DNA from: Streptomyces sp. SLBN-31
GTDB taxonomy: Bacteria; Actinomycetota; Actinomycetes; Streptomycetales; Streptomycetaceae
Reading direction: 5' to 3'
Assembly (NCBI RefSeq): GCF_006715395.1
Contig: NZ_VFNC01000001.1
Span: 2,976,001 to 3,040,000 of the forward strand
DNA: 64,000 nt
Below, piece by piece: positions 22,355 through 31,997 of the stretch. Each line of letters opens with the position of its first letter. The first letter of the stretch is position 1. A program made the position numbers and the translations under genes. The notes under the pieces are model-generated. The model saw only the letters and a program-made list of their open reading frames with translations, was not told where the DNA came from and made no database searches.

Positions 22355-24229
22355 GCGCCGCGCCGGTGCGGGCGTCCAGCCGCCGACCAGATCCCGGTAC
22401 AGCGGCGAGACGTCCAGCAGTTCGTCGTGCGTCCCGAATGCCGTACCCGTGCCGTCCATCACCAGCACCCGGTCCGACCGCCGCGCCGAGCTGATGCGGT
22501 GGGCGACGACGACCAGCGTGCCGCCGGGCCGGGCCGCGAAGGCCCGCTCCGCGCGTTCCTCCGCCCGCGGGTCGAGATGGCAGGTCGCCTCGTCCAGGAG
22601 GGCGAGCGGGGCGTACGACAGGTAGGCCCGGGTCAGCGCGACGAGCTGCCGCTCGCCCCCCGACAGAGTCGCCGGATCGACGACGGCGCCCGGCCCGCCG
22701 AGCCGTTCGAGCAGCGGCCCCATGCCGACCGCGTCCGCCGCGGCGAGCAGTTCCGCCTCCGGAACGGGGTCCGCCCGGAAGTGGCCCAGGTTCTCGGCGA
22801 CGGTGCCGCTGAAGACGTACGCCTCCTGCGGGATCAGCACGCGCCGGGCCGCGGCCGCCGACGAGGGCACCGGCTCCCCGTACACCTCGATCTGCCCCTT
22901 CACGGGCCGCAGCAGCCCCGCGACCAGGCCCGTCAGCGTGGACTTCCCGATCCCGCTGGGACCGACGACGGCCAGATGCGACCCGGCCGCGAGAACGAGG
23001 TCGAACTCCTCGACGACGGGAGCGGAGGCGGGGCCGTAGGCGAAGGTGACGCCCGAGAGGGAGACGGCCGCGTTCGCGTGGTGGGCGGGTGCGTCTCCCT
23101 GCCGTGCGGCCAACCCCGTTCGGTGGGCGTCCTGTTCACCATCGCGGGTGGCTGCCTCCTCGTGGCGGGCGGACGGTTCTCCCTGTCGTGCTGACAACTC
23201 GACCGCCCTTGCGGCCTCTTCACCCCGCGCGGTGGGCCACCGCACGTGCCCGGCGTTCAACTCGGCATGCTCCGCGGCCCCTTCGTCACCCTCGGCATCC
23301 TCCGCCCAGGCCGATGTCAGGCGTCGCAGTACCACCGTCAGGCGGGAGCCGCTGGTGCCGAGGCCGTGGACCAGGTTGTGCAGGGCCGGGAGGAGGGACT
23401 GGGTGACGTAGGCGAGAGCGCCGACCAGGGCGCCGGTGGTGACGCCGCGGGCCAGGAGCCAGGGGGAGGCGGCCAGCAGCAGGACGATGGGCAACTGTCC
23501 GCCGACAGCGAGGGACGCGACGCGCAGCACGCTCCAGCGGGCGAGGGAGCGGGCGGCGCCGAACTCGGTGTCGACCAGGCACCCGCAGTCCTCTGCGATC
23601 CGCTCCTCCGCGCCGGTCGCCGTGACGTCCCTCAGCCCCGGACACACGGCGCCGAGTTGCTCGGCGAGTGCCTCGTCGGCCACCAGGAACGCCTCCTGCC
23701 GGCGCGCCAGCGGCCGCAGCGTCGCCGCGAACAGGGCCACTCCGGCCAGGAGCGGCGGTCCGACGACGAGCAGCAGCAGCGGGGCCAGCGAGAACAGCCC
23801 GACGAGCGCCCCGACAGCGGTGAACACGAACGACCGCGAGACCAACACCAGCCCGGCGAAGGTGTCCCGTGCGATCTCCACCTGCTGGGTCAGCCCGGAC
23901 AGCGCCCCGCGGTCGGCCTCCCGCACCCCCCGCCGGACCACGCGCTCCACCAGCCGGTCCCGCAGCGGCTCCACCAGGGCGGCGACGGCCGCGTACACCC
24001 GCGCGGTGCCGTAGGCGCCCAGGAGCACGCCGATGCCGGCCACGGCGAGCCAGGCCAGCCCGACACCGGCCCGGCCGGCCAGGAACCCCTCGTCGAGCGC
24101 GCGCGCCGGGGCGTACCCGGTCAGGAAGGTCTGTCCGGTCTCCAGCACGGACCAGCAGGCGAGCCGTAGGACGACCCGCCACCGGACGCGCAGGAAACGC
24201 GCGCCCCGGGACCGGATCCCGGCGCTCAT
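22193..24229 (-). CDS. ABC half-transporter of the lanthipeptide cluster (RamB-like)
   Basis: A protein of 678 residues: exporter domain (about 15-300), an unusual 78-residue hydrophilic linker (about 310-388, rich in Ala, Arg, Glu and His with repeated ARQGE/ARHEE units), then a nucleotide-binding domain with Walker A GPSGIGKST, signature LSGGERQL and Walker B ALLDEATCHLD. Start overlaps the RamA-like stop (ATGA). The domain proper ends near LYRDLVGGW; the last roughly 53 residues are encoded opposite the 3' end of the regulator gene, giving a 162-bp tail-to-tail overlap. The TAA stop at 22193 is the complement of the regulator's TTA codon. Confidence 0.83.
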   Translation of the reverse strand: MSAGIRSRGARFLRVRWRVVLRLACWSVLETGQTFLTGYAPARALDEGFLAGRAGVGLAWLAVAGIGVLLGAYGTARVYAAVAALVEPLRDRLVERVVRRGVREADRGALSGLTQQVEIARDTFAGLVLVSRSFVFTAVGALVGLFSLAPLLLLVVGPPLLAGVALFAATLRPLARRQEAFLVADEALAEQLGAVCPGLRDVTATGAEERIAEDCGCLVDTEFGAARSLARWSVLRVASLAVGGQLPIVLLLAASPWLLARGVTTGALVGALAYVTQSLLPALHNLVHGLGTSGSRLTVVLRRLTSAWAEDAEGDEGAAEHAELNAGHVRWPTARGEEAARAVELSARQGEPSARHEEAATRDGEQDAHRTGLAARQGDAPAHHANAAVSLSGVTFAYGPASAPVVEEFDLVLAAGSHLAVVGPSGIGKSTLTGLVAGLLRPVKGQIEVYGEPVPSSAAAARRVLIPQEAYVFSGTVAENLGHFRADPVPEAELLAAADAVGMGPLLERLGGPGAVVDPATLSGGERQLVALTRAYLSYAPLALLDEATCHLDPRAEERAERAFAARPGGTLVVVAHRISSARRSDRVLVMDGTGTAFGTHDELLDVSPLYRDLVGGWTPAPARRSEPALALRDADGVDAVARPGLAGDGRHVVAHRPVGQVQASGDLGDGGSLRRQR

Positions 24230-25950
24230 TCCGCACCCCCGGCCGACTCGGCGCTCGCCTCGCCGAACACCGCCCGGTACCCGGCCTCGCGCCACAGCTC
24301 CGCGTGCGGTCCGACCGCCCGCACCCGCCCTCCGTCCAGCCACGCCACGGCGTCCGCGCGGGCCGCCGTCGCCGCCCGGTGTGCGATCAGCAGGCGCGTC
24401 CCGCCCGAGCCGTGGGCCGACAGGGCCTGCGCGATGCGGGCCTCCGTCACCGTGTCGAGGCTGGAGAGCGCGTCGTCGAGCACGAGCAGGCGACCGTCGT
24501 GGGCGAACGCCCGTGCCAAACCGAGGCGTTGGGACTCGCCGCCGGAGCGCGGGGCGTCCTCGCACCGGGTGTCGTAGCCCTGCGGCAGACGGCGGACGAA
24601 CTCGTCGGCGTGGGCGGTACGGGCCGCCTCGCGGACGCGCGCGGGCGTGGGGGAGGACCGGCCCAGGGCGATGGCGTCCTCGATGGTCGTGCCGAGGAGG
24701 GCGGGGCGTTCGAAGGCGTAGCCGACGGCTCGGCGCAGCTGGTCGTGGGACAACTCGCGCAGCGGGACGCCGTCGAGGCGGACCTCGCCGGCGTCGGGGT
24801 CGGTGAGCCGGCCGGCGAGGGCGGCGAGCAGCGACTTGCCGCTGCCGGAGCGGCCGACCACGGCGAGGGTCGAGCCGCCGGGGACGACGAGGTCGAGGCC
24901 GTCGAGCACGGTGCGGTCGCCCCGGCGCGCCGACACGGCAAGGAACTCCAGCCTGCCGGGCCCGTCGGGCAGCCGGCGGTCGCCGTGGACCGGGGCCGGC
25001 CGCGTCAGCACCTCGGCGAGCCGGTCGGTGGCGGCACGGGCGCGGGCCAGGCTCGCGAACTGGCCGACCAGGACGCCCACACCGGTCGCCAGCACCGCGT
25101 ACCGGGACGCCGCGAGCACCTCGCCCACGGTGAGCCGGTGCCGCAGGAGCAGCACACCGGCGACGGCGACCACGCCGAGCTGCAGCAGCGGCGCGACGGC
25201 GGAGGCCTGCCCGGCGGCCCGCCCCTGCACCCGCCACATGCGGTGGCCGGCGCGGGACAGCTCCGGCAGGGGGCGCAGGATCCGCGCCGTCTCCTTGTCC
25301 GCCGTACCCGCCGCGCGGACGGTGCGGTGACCGTCCACCGCCTCCGACAGGGCACCCGCGATGCACCCCTGCACCCGCTGGTACTCGGCGACGCACCGGG
25401 TCGTGTCCCGGGTGAACGCGCGCAGCAGCAGGGTCAGGACGGGAGCGCCGGCGAGCAGGACGGCCGCCAGCCACGGGTCCACCAGACCGAGGGCCACGAC
25501 ACCTCCCACGGGTGCGGCGAGGGCGGCGAGCAGTGCGGCGCGGGCGGCCGGGGCGGTACCGGACTGCGCCGCGTTGCCGACGAGGCGGGCGATGAGGTCG
25601 CCGGGGCCGAAGCGGTCGGTGGCGCGGGGGCCCAGGGCGAGCACATGGCCGGTCAGCCGGCGCCGCAGCCACGCGGTCGTCCGGGCGTCGACGGTGCCCG
25701 CGAGCACCGTCTCCACGGAGTCGAACAGGGCCGTCAGCAGGATCAGTGCCGCGCAGCCCAGCACCCAGCGGGTCGCGGGGGCGTGGGCGAGCAGCAGGTC
25801 GAGGGTGCGGCCGAGCGCCGCGGGCAGCAGCAGGCCCGCCCCGGTCGAGGCCGTGCTCACCAGGCACAGGGCCACGCACCGGGCCCGGCTGTGCCGGGTG
25901 GCGAGCCTCGTCAGGGGCGGTGCTTGTCCGGGGGCGACACCAGTCGTCAT
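24226..25950 (-). CDS. ABC half-transporter of the lanthipeptide cluster (RamA-like)
   Basis: A protein of 574 residues: six-helix exporter domain (about 15-310) and ATPase domain with Walker A GRSGSGKS, signature RSGGESQR and Walker B LLVLDDALSSLD. The residue after Walker B is Asp rather than the catalytic Glu present in the RamB-like partner, so the pair likely forms an asymmetric heterodimer with one weak ATP site. It would export the class III lanthipeptide made by the genes upstream. ATG at 25948-25950, 109 bases after the precursor gene with a hairpin between. Confidence 0.86.
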   Translation of the reverse strand: MTTGVAPGQAPPLTRLATRHSRARCVALCLVSTASTGAGLLLPAALGRTLDLLLAHAPATRWVLGCAALILLTALFDSVETVLAGTVDARTTAWLRRRLTGHVLALGPRATDRFGPGDLIARLVGNAAQSGTAPAARAALLAALAAPVGGVVALGLVDPWLAAVLLAGAPVLTLLLRAFTRDTTRCVAEYQRVQGCIAGALSEAVDGHRTVRAAGTADKETARILRPLPELSRAGHRMWRVQGRAAGQASAVAPLLQLGVVAVAGVLLLRHRLTVGEVLAASRYAVLATGVGVLVGQFASLARARAATDRLAEVLTRPAPVHGDRRLPDGPGRLEFLAVSARRGDRTVLDGLDLVVPGGSTLAVVGRSGSGKSLLAALAGRLTDPDAGEVRLDGVPLRELSHDQLRRAVGYAFERPALLGTTIEDAIALGRSSPTPARVREAARTAHADEFVRRLPQGYDTRCEDAPRSGGESQRLGLARAFAHDGRLLVLDDALSSLDTVTEARIAQALSAHGSGGTRLLIAHRAATAARADAVAWLDGGRVRAVGPHAELWREAGYRAVFGEASAESAGGAE

Positions 25951-25997
25951 ACGGCCGCGGCCTCGCATCCAGTATCGAAGGGGCAGCAACGGACCAC

Positions 25998-26030
25998 GGG
26001 CGGCCCCTCCCTGGTGGGAGCGGACCGCCC
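25998..26030 (-). terminator. hairpin between lanthipeptide precursor and transporter genes
   Basis: GGGCGG and CCGCCC enclose an inner CTCCC-TGGT-GGGAG stem. A partial terminator here would raise precursor output relative to the transporters. Confidence 0.55.
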
Positions 26031-26059
26031 GGGGCCGTGTGCGCACGGTGTTCAGAGCG

Positions 26060-26176
26060 TCAGAGACAGAGCAGAACGCTCGCGGCGCTGATGCAGGAGA
26101 GCAGGCTGGCCGTGCTGGCGCCGCCGCCGCCCGTGTGCTCGTCGGATTCCATGGTCTGCAGGTCGAGCAGTGCCAT
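26060..26176 (-). CDS. class III lanthipeptide precursor (RamS/AmfS-like)
   Basis: A 38-residue peptide too short for most gene finders. It begins MALLDLQTMES; the LLDLQ motif is the synthetase-recognition element of class III leaders. The C-terminal core has two S-x2-S-x3-C units, S21/S24/C28 and S30/S33/C37, the pattern converted to labionin or lanthionine rings in SapB-type peptides. The units are separated by a single Ile and only one residue follows the last Cys, tighter than in RamS. A glycine run (GGGG, 16-19) marks the leader/core border. AAAGGGAAAAGAA precedes the ATG. The gene lies 75 bases after the synthetase gene. Confidence 0.9.
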   Translation of the reverse strand: MALLDLQTMESDEHTGGGGASTASLLSCISAASVLLCL

Positions 26177-26251
26177 TTCTTTTCCCTTTCCTTCTCTGTC
26201 CACCCGTGGGGACGGGGTTGGGTCACGACTCCGTCAGGTTGCGGAGCCGCG

Positions 26252-28816
26252 TCATGAGGGCCGCCGTGGCGGCGGGAGGAACGGCAGGTGGGCGGTGCCC
26301 GAGGCGGCCGCGTCGAGCGCGAGCAGACAGCCCGCCGTTCCGGTCGAGAGGTCCATGGAGAGCCGCATCATCTGGTGCCCGGGGAAGGCCAGTCGGCCCT
26401 CGTACGCCATCGCGTACCAGCCGAGTGCGGCGATCTGTTCGGTCAACTGCCGCCCCGTCGCTGCCGGTTCGGCGGTACGGGCCAGGTGCAGGATCATTCC
26501 GGCGCGGCCCTGGAAGAGGCCGGGCTGGGCGTAGAAGCGGGAGGTGGCGGCGGTGAGGATGCCGGCCCGCGCCTTCTCGAACTCCGGGTCGCAGGCGTGC
26601 GCGAGGTAGTCGTCGAGCACCATGCCGATGCCGACACTGCCGTCACCGAGGTAGGGCAGGGTCCGCCAGCCCTCGTCGACCTCCAGCCCGCCGCCGCTCT
26701 GCTGGACGACACAGCAGTCCAGGTCGCGGCGGAGGGCGGCGCCGGCCGCGTCGAGGAGTCGTTCGTCGCCGGTCCACTCGTACTGCCGCAGCAAGAACAG
26801 CGCGGGCCCGCTCGCGCCCCGCAGCAGCCCGGCCCGCCGCCGTCCGCGCGTCTCGGGCAGCGGTTCGGCCAGCCGTCGTACGAGGATGTCCGCGGCCTCG
26901 GCCGCCCGTTCGCGCAGCTCCGACTCGCCGGTGGAGTCGGCCAGTTCGCCCAGGACCAGGCCCAGGCCGGCCAGTCCGCCGTTCAGGTCGGAGGACAGCC
27001 GCTGCCAGTTCTCGGCCAGGATGCCCTCGACCAGATCGAGGGCCCGCTGCCGGTGGCCGAGGCGGTCCAGGACGTGGGCGACGCCGGCGAGGCCGTCGTA
27101 GAGACCGAGCGGTGTGCCCGCCGGTGCCGGGTCCGTGTGGGCGAGCAGCCAGCGCTCGCCCTCCTCGTAGCGTTCGGCGCCGGTCGCGGCGAGCGTGTAC
27201 AGCACTCCGGCCGCGCCGTGGGCGAGACCGAGTCCGCCGCCGTCGGAGAACTGGGCGATGTCGCCCGGGAAGAGCCGGTCGTCGCGCTCGGGTGTGGCCG
27301 AGGCGAGGATCGCCTCGATCATCGAGTCCCGGCTGCGCGGCCAGTCGTCGGGCCGTACCAGGGCCGGCGGTCGCACGCCCCGCGTGATCTCGGCGACCGC
27401 CTCGTCCAGGAAGGCGCGCGGCACGTCGGGGAACTGCTCTGCGATCACCTCGGCCAGGTGGGCCGCCTTGCCCCGGTCGACCACGAACAGCGTCGTCACG
27501 GGCAGGAACAGGGCGAGGCGCAGACAGGCCAGCGCGTACCGGTCGACGTCGACGCCGGTGCGGTCGGGCGGCGCAAAGAAGCCGGGGTGGGCGACGACCT
27601 GGCGACCGCCCTCCTCGATGGGCGCCGCCGCCTCGAAGTCGATCAGGAAGACCGACTCCTCGTCCGGCGCCACCATGATGTTGAAGACGTGCAGGTCGTT
27701 GAAGACGATCCCGCGCGCGTGCACCGCCTCCACCGCGCGCTCCACGGCACCGTGGATGCGTACCGCCCACCGCGCGTAGGCGGCCACGGCGTCCGGATCG
27801 GGGTCGGGCGACAGCAGCGGATGGCGCTCGGCGAAGAAGGAGTTGAGGGGGCGACCCTCGACGAAGTCCATGACCAGGAACCGGTGGTCGCCCAGCGTGA
27901 ACCAGTCCCGCACCTCCGGTACCACTCCGGTCCCGGCCACCTGCTCCAGGGCCCGCTTCTCCCGTTCCAGCCGGGCGATCGCGTCCGCCCCGTCGGAGGC
28001 CAGTCCCGCGTACGGCCGCCCCTCCTTCAGTACGACCTTGCGCCCGCTGCGGGTGTCGGTGCCCGCGTAGACCCCGCCGCCGTTGGAGAAGTGCAGCGCC
28101 TTCTCGATGCGGTACGGCAGGTCGCCGACCGTCGTGGTGTTGCGGGCCGCCAGATGCGGTTCGAGGAAGGCCGGCAGGGTGACCCACTCCGGCACCTGGA
28201 AGGACGGCGCCCGCCGGTCCGGCACCAGCCGTCCCTCGCCGTCGCGCACCGCCGGCACCAGCGAGCCGCGCTCGTCGACGGTGAAGGCGCGTGCGAAGGC
28301 GCCGTAGCGGACGTAGAGCGGACCGTCACCCCAGCGCAGGTCCGTGAGGATGTACGGCCCCTCGAAGCCCTTCAGCAGCTCGCCCAGCTCGCGCAGCACC
28401 TGGTGCAGCTGCTCCTCGTCGGCCGGGTAGACGGTGACGAACTTGCCGCTGTTGTCGCGGCCCGCGTACTTGGTGTTGCGCAGGTGCAGCAGATGCGGCG
28501 CCGGCACGAACTTGAAGGGAATGCGGCGCGGCACGCAGTAGTCCCACACGATCGCGGCGATCCGTTCGGCGTTCGCCCGGGTGGCCGAGGCGTGGATCTT
28601 CCAGCCCTGCGACGGGCCGGCCACCACGCTGCCGTCCGCCTCGAGCGGCGTCAGCGTCAGCCAGTCGCCGATCCGCGCCATGTCCCAGGCCTCGGGTACC
28701 GTCCGGCGCGCCGTGTCGAACTCGGGTGCGGACTGCGCACCGCTCGCCGAGAGCCGGTCCGGCGTCTCGTAGAAGTGTCTGTCCGCCAGCGCGTACACCT
28801 CGTACCGCTTGTCCAT
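26252..28816 (-). CDS. class III lanthionine synthetase LanKC (RamC-like)
   Basis: A protein of 854 residues with the three LanKC parts: N-terminal lyase region (about 1-220), a Ser/Thr kinase-like domain (about 225-480) with VVLKEGRPY, catalytic loop FNDLHVFNIMV and metal site LIDFEAA, and a C-terminal LanC-like barrel (about 540-850) in which I see no Cys-His zinc motif, as expected for class III. It would phosphorylate, eliminate and cyclise Ser/Cys of the adjacent precursor. The ATG at 28814-28816 (MDKRYEVYALADRHFYE) matches the usual N-terminus. It heads the operon LanKC-precursor-RamA-RamB. Confidence 0.93.
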   Translation of the reverse strand: MDKRYEVYALADRHFYETPDRLSASGAQSAPEFDTARRTVPEAWDMARIGDWLTLTPLEADGSVVAGPSQGWKIHASATRANAERIAAIVWDYCVPRRIPFKFVPAPHLLHLRNTKYAGRDNSGKFVTVYPADEEQLHQVLRELGELLKGFEGPYILTDLRWGDGPLYVRYGAFARAFTVDERGSLVPAVRDGEGRLVPDRRAPSFQVPEWVTLPAFLEPHLAARNTTTVGDLPYRIEKALHFSNGGGVYAGTDTRSGRKVVLKEGRPYAGLASDGADAIARLEREKRALEQVAGTGVVPEVRDWFTLGDHRFLVMDFVEGRPLNSFFAERHPLLSPDPDPDAVAAYARWAVRIHGAVERAVEAVHARGIVFNDLHVFNIMVAPDEESVFLIDFEAAAPIEEGGRQVVAHPGFFAPPDRTGVDVDRYALACLRLALFLPVTTLFVVDRGKAAHLAEVIAEQFPDVPRAFLDEAVAEITRGVRPPALVRPDDWPRSRDSMIEAILASATPERDDRLFPGDIAQFSDGGGLGLAHGAAGVLYTLAATGAERYEEGERWLLAHTDPAPAGTPLGLYDGLAGVAHVLDRLGHRQRALDLVEGILAENWQRLSSDLNGGLAGLGLVLGELADSTGESELRERAAEAADILVRRLAEPLPETRGRRRAGLLRGASGPALFLLRQYEWTGDERLLDAAGAALRRDLDCCVVQQSGGGLEVDEGWRTLPYLGDGSVGIGMVLDDYLAHACDPEFEKARAGILTAATSRFYAQPGLFQGRAGMILHLARTAEPAATGRQLTEQIAALGWYAMAYEGRLAFPGHQMMRLSMDLSTGTAGCLLALDAAASGTAHLPFLPPPRRPS

Positions 28817-29003
28817 CGAACCCCCTCTGTGGCCCGCCATCGAGACTTCCAGCCGGGCGGGGGCTCCGGACAGTCACGTGTGTCACGAGACCACCGTGCG
28901 GTACGCACGGGTTAAGTCATGTTCGGCGCGTTTCGAGCTGACACGCCTTCTGACCTCCACGGAACGCTCACAGGGGCTGCGCGGGCGGCTGATACGCGCT
29001 GTA

Positions 29004-31463
29004 ATGACGGACGTGGTCAGTGAGGGCACGGAGGGACGCAGAACGCGACTTCTGCGTGCCGAAGCCGCCCTGAAAGCGCTCATGAGCGGTCCGCCGTCGC
29101 TCGAACGGGTGCGCCGCGTCCTGGAGCAGGCGCTCGTCTACGCCGGCGCGGCCTGCGTCGCCGTGTACGCCCCGGGCCAGGACCCCGACGTGCTGTGCCT
29201 GGTGGAGTCGGCGGGGGTGCCGCGCACCCTGTTCGGGCTGCGGGACAGCTATCCCCGCTCCGGCCACTCCGCGGTGGCCGAGGCCCATCGCTCGGGCAGC
29301 GCGGTGTGGCTCGCGCCCGAGCAGCTCGCCGAGCACGCCGAGTCCCGGCGGACGCCGTCGCGGGACTTCTATGTGGCGGCGCTGCCCGCGCGAGGCGACG
29401 ACGGCGGTGGCTGTCTGCTGGCGGTGAGCGAGCGCCGCGAGGGCTTCGACACCGACGACCGCAAGTGCCTGGAGCTGATCGCCGACGCCGTCGGCGCGCC
29501 CGCGCCGGTCCGCGCCGCCGAGGGCGGTGAGCTGCCCGCCGGCTCCTTCAGCCTGGCCATGGACAGCGGCCGGGTCGAGGTCGGTGACGACATCCTGGAT
29601 CTGTTCGCCCTCACCCGTGCCGAGTTCGACGGCAAGGTGGAGACCCTGCTGGGCCTGACCGTGCCCGAGGACCTGCCCTCGCTGATGTCCGTCGTCGAGG
29701 CCGACCACATGTCCATCGGCGAGCGCGAGCTGGAGTTCCGGGTGCTGCAGCCCGCGGGCCCGCCGAAGTGGCTGCGGCTGCGCGGCCGCCTGCTGCCCGG
29801 CGGCGAGGGCCGCCCGGCCCGGCTCGTGGGTACGGTCGCCGACGCCTCATCGCTGCGCTCCGACGTCACGGACGTGGCGCGGGTGCAGCGTCTGGCCTCC
29901 GCCCTCGCCACCGCGGGCACCGTCCGGGACGTCAGCCAGGCCGTGGTCGCCGCGCTGCGCAAGCCGCTGCGGGCGGACCGGATCGCGCTGGCCGAGCTGG
30001 AGGGCGAGCGGCTCGTCGTCACGGTCCTCGACCCGCCCGAACCGGAGTCCTGGCCCGAGCTGTGGCGGCTGGAGTGGCGCTCGGAGTGGCCGGACGCCCC
30101 CGTGCGCGCCATGCCGACGCTCGCCGCCGCGCTGCGCGATGGCCGCGCCCAGATCTGGCCCGCCGACACCGCCCTGGAGCCCGCGCTGGCCGAGGTCGGT
30201 CCCGGCGGCCTCGCCGTGCTGCCGCTGCCCGCCGCGGGCCGCATGGCCGGCGCCTGCCTGATCGGCTGGGATTCCCCGCACGACTTCGGGCCCGACGAGC
30301 GCGCGCTGCTCACCGCCTCCGCCGGCCTCGCCGGACAGGCCCTGATGCGTGCCCACGCCTTCGACGCCGAGCACGAGCTGGTCGGCATGCTCCAGCGCCA
30401 GCTGCTCCCGCGGCGCCTGCCCACGCTGCCCGGCGCGGTCGCCGTCGCCCGCTACCTGCCCGCCACCGCCGGCCTGGAGGTGGGCGGCGACTGGTACGAC
30501 GTGATCCCGCTGCCCGACAACCACGTGGCCCTCGTCATCGGTGACGTCCAGGGCCACAGCACCGCCGCCGCCACCCTCATGGGCCAGATGCGCACGGCGC
30601 TGCGCGCCTACGCCGTCGAGGGCCACCCGCCGGACGTCGTCGTCTCCCACGCCAACCGCCTCCTGCTGGACATCGAGACCGACCTCTTCGCCACCTGCTG
30701 CTACGTCGACGTCGACATGGAGGAGGGCTCCGCCTGGTACGTCCGCGCCGGCCACCTGCCGCCGGTGCTGCGTCACCCGGACGGACGTACGGAGATCCAC
30801 GAGTCCGACGGCGGGCCCCCGCTGGGCGTGATGGAACGGGCCGACTTCCCCATGGGCGTGCTGCGCCTGAGCCCCGGCACCGTCGTCGCGCTGACCACCG
30901 ACGGACTGGTGGAGTCCGCCGAGGCCGACATCGACACCGGCATGGACCGCCTGGCCCGCGAACTGGCCGCCTCCGACCCCGCCCACCTCGGCCTGGTCGC
31001 CGACGCCCTGCTCGGCAACGCCCACCGCGGAGACGACGTCGCCCTGCTCCTGCTGCGCTACGACGGCATGGCCCTGCGCCCGCTGCGCGAGGGCTGGACG
31101 GTGTGGCGGGTCCCCGAGGCCGTCGGGCACGCCCGCCGCTTCACCCGGCGCACCCTGCGCTCCTGGGGCGTGCCCGCGGTCAACCGGGACCCCGCCCTGC
31201 TGATCGTCTCCGAACTGGTCACCAACGCCCTCGTGCACACCGACGGCCGCGTCCGCCTCGACCTCACCCTCCTCGACAACCGGCTGCGCGTCGCGGTGTC
31301 CGACGCCTCGCCCCGCACCCCGGCCAAGCCGACGAGCATCAGCTGGGAGGCGACCGGCGGCCGCGGCATCCTCCTGGTCGAGGCCATGTCGGACACCTGG
31401 GGGACCGTGCCGGTCAGCGGGGGCAAGCAGGTGTGGGCCGAGCTGGCGCTCAGCGCTCGCTGA
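29004..31463 (+). CDS. SpoIIE-type PP2C phosphatase with sensor and ATPase domains
   Basis: A protein of 819 residues. In order: a GAF-like domain (about 20-165), a PAS-like domain (about 175-285), a second GAF domain (about 290-450), a PP2C phosphatase (about 455-680; GGDWYDVIPL, GDVQGHSTAAATLMGQMR, ALTTDGLVES, HRGDDVALLLL) and a C-terminal HATPase like anti-sigma kinases (about 695-815; SELVTNALVHTDGRV, GGRGILLVEAMSD). It should dephosphorylate STAS anti-anti-sigma factors and could phosphorylate them too. A candidate client is the STAS protein at 6456. The ATG at 29004 has no clear ribosome site; the GTG at 29013 is an alternative. Confidence 0.88.
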   Translation: MTDVVSEGTEGRRTRLLRAEAALKALMSGPPSLERVRRVLEQALVYAGAACVAVYAPGQDPDVLCLVESAGVPRTLFGLRDSYPRSGHSAVAEAHRSGSAVWLAPEQLAEHAESRRTPSRDFYVAALPARGDDGGGCLLAVSERREGFDTDDRKCLELIADAVGAPAPVRAAEGGELPAGSFSLAMDSGRVEVGDDILDLFALTRAEFDGKVETLLGLTVPEDLPSLMSVVEADHMSIGERELEFRVLQPAGPPKWLRLRGRLLPGGEGRPARLVGTVADASSLRSDVTDVARVQRLASALATAGTVRDVSQAVVAALRKPLRADRIALAELEGERLVVTVLDPPEPESWPELWRLEWRSEWPDAPVRAMPTLAAALRDGRAQIWPADTALEPALAEVGPGGLAVLPLPAAGRMAGACLIGWDSPHDFGPDERALLTASAGLAGQALMRAHAFDAEHELVGMLQRQLLPRRLPTLPGAVAVARYLPATAGLEVGGDWYDVIPLPDNHVALVIGDVQGHSTAAATLMGQMRTALRAYAVEGHPPDVVVSHANRLLLDIETDLFATCCYVDVDMEEGSAWYVRAGHLPPVLRHPDGRTEIHESDGGPPLGVMERADFPMGVLRLSPGTVVALTTDGLVESAEADIDTGMDRLARELAASDPAHLGLVADALLGNAHRGDDVALLLLRYDGMALRPLREGWTVWRVPEAVGHARRFTRRTLRSWGVPAVNRDPALLIVSELVTNALVHTDGRVRLDLTLLDNRLRVAVSDASPRTPAKPTSISWEATGGRGILLVEAMSDTWGTVPVSGGKQVWAELALSAR

Positions 31464-31905
31464 CGTTGGCCGTGATCAGCCGCAGCAACTGCTTGGCCAG
31501 GACGTCCTGTTCGGGCGTCAGCCCCATGGCGTCGCCGATGGCGAGCGGGACGGCCAGGGCCCGCTCGCGCAGCGCCGCGCCCGCCTCCGTGAGCCGGATC
31601 GCGACGGACCGCTCGTCCTCCGCCCGCCGTTCCCGGCGCAGCAGCCCGCTCGCCTCCAGACGCTTGAGCAGCGGAGACAGAGTGCTGGACTCCAGCTGGA
31701 GCGAGGCCCCGAGATCGCGCACGGAGATCGAGTCCTGCTCCCACAGGACGAGCATGACCAGGTACTGCGGGTAGGTCAGGCCGAGTTCGTCGAGCAGGGG
31801 GCGGTAGCGCGCGGTGACGGCGCGCGAGGCGGCGTAGAGCGCGAAGCAGAGCTGGTCGTCCAGGAGGAGCGATCCCTCGCTCGGCTCCACTGCGGCTGGA
31901 CTCAC
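31450..31905 (-). CDS. OhrR-like MarR-family regulator
   Basis: A protein of about 151 residues with a winged helix-turn-helix. LLLDDQLCFALYAASRAVTARYRPLL and LTYPQYLVMLVLWE closely follow OhrR, including the peroxide-sensing Cys (C20 here). I favour the GTG at 31905 because CGGGAG lies upstream at proper spacing; a GTG at 31944 is possible. It would repress itself and the divergent gene until organic peroxide oxidises the Cys. The usual divergent partner, ohr, is absent; instead an alpha/beta hydrolase gene faces it. Its 3' end overlaps the phosphatase gene by 14 bases. Confidence 0.85.
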   Translation of the reverse strand: MSPAAVEPSEGSLLLDDQLCFALYAASRAVTARYRPLLDELGLTYPQYLVMLVLWEQDSISVRDLGASLQLESSTLSPLLKRLEASGLLRRERRAEDERSVAIRLTEAGAALRERALAVPLAIGDAMGLTPEQDVLAKQLLRLITANVSER

Positions 31906-31966
31906 GTTGCGGCTCCCGAGTGCGGTGCTGTCCACGGCGATCACCGAGTCTACCGTTCCAGTCCGT

Positions 31967-31979
31967 TCGATTGAATCGA
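31967..31979. promoter_or_regulatory. palindrome in the OhrR-like promoter region, site 1
   Basis: TCGATT-G-AATCGA is a perfect 6-bp inverted repeat in the divergent spacer. Confidence 0.5.
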
Positions 31980-31997
31980 GTACGAAGATGTCGGTGG

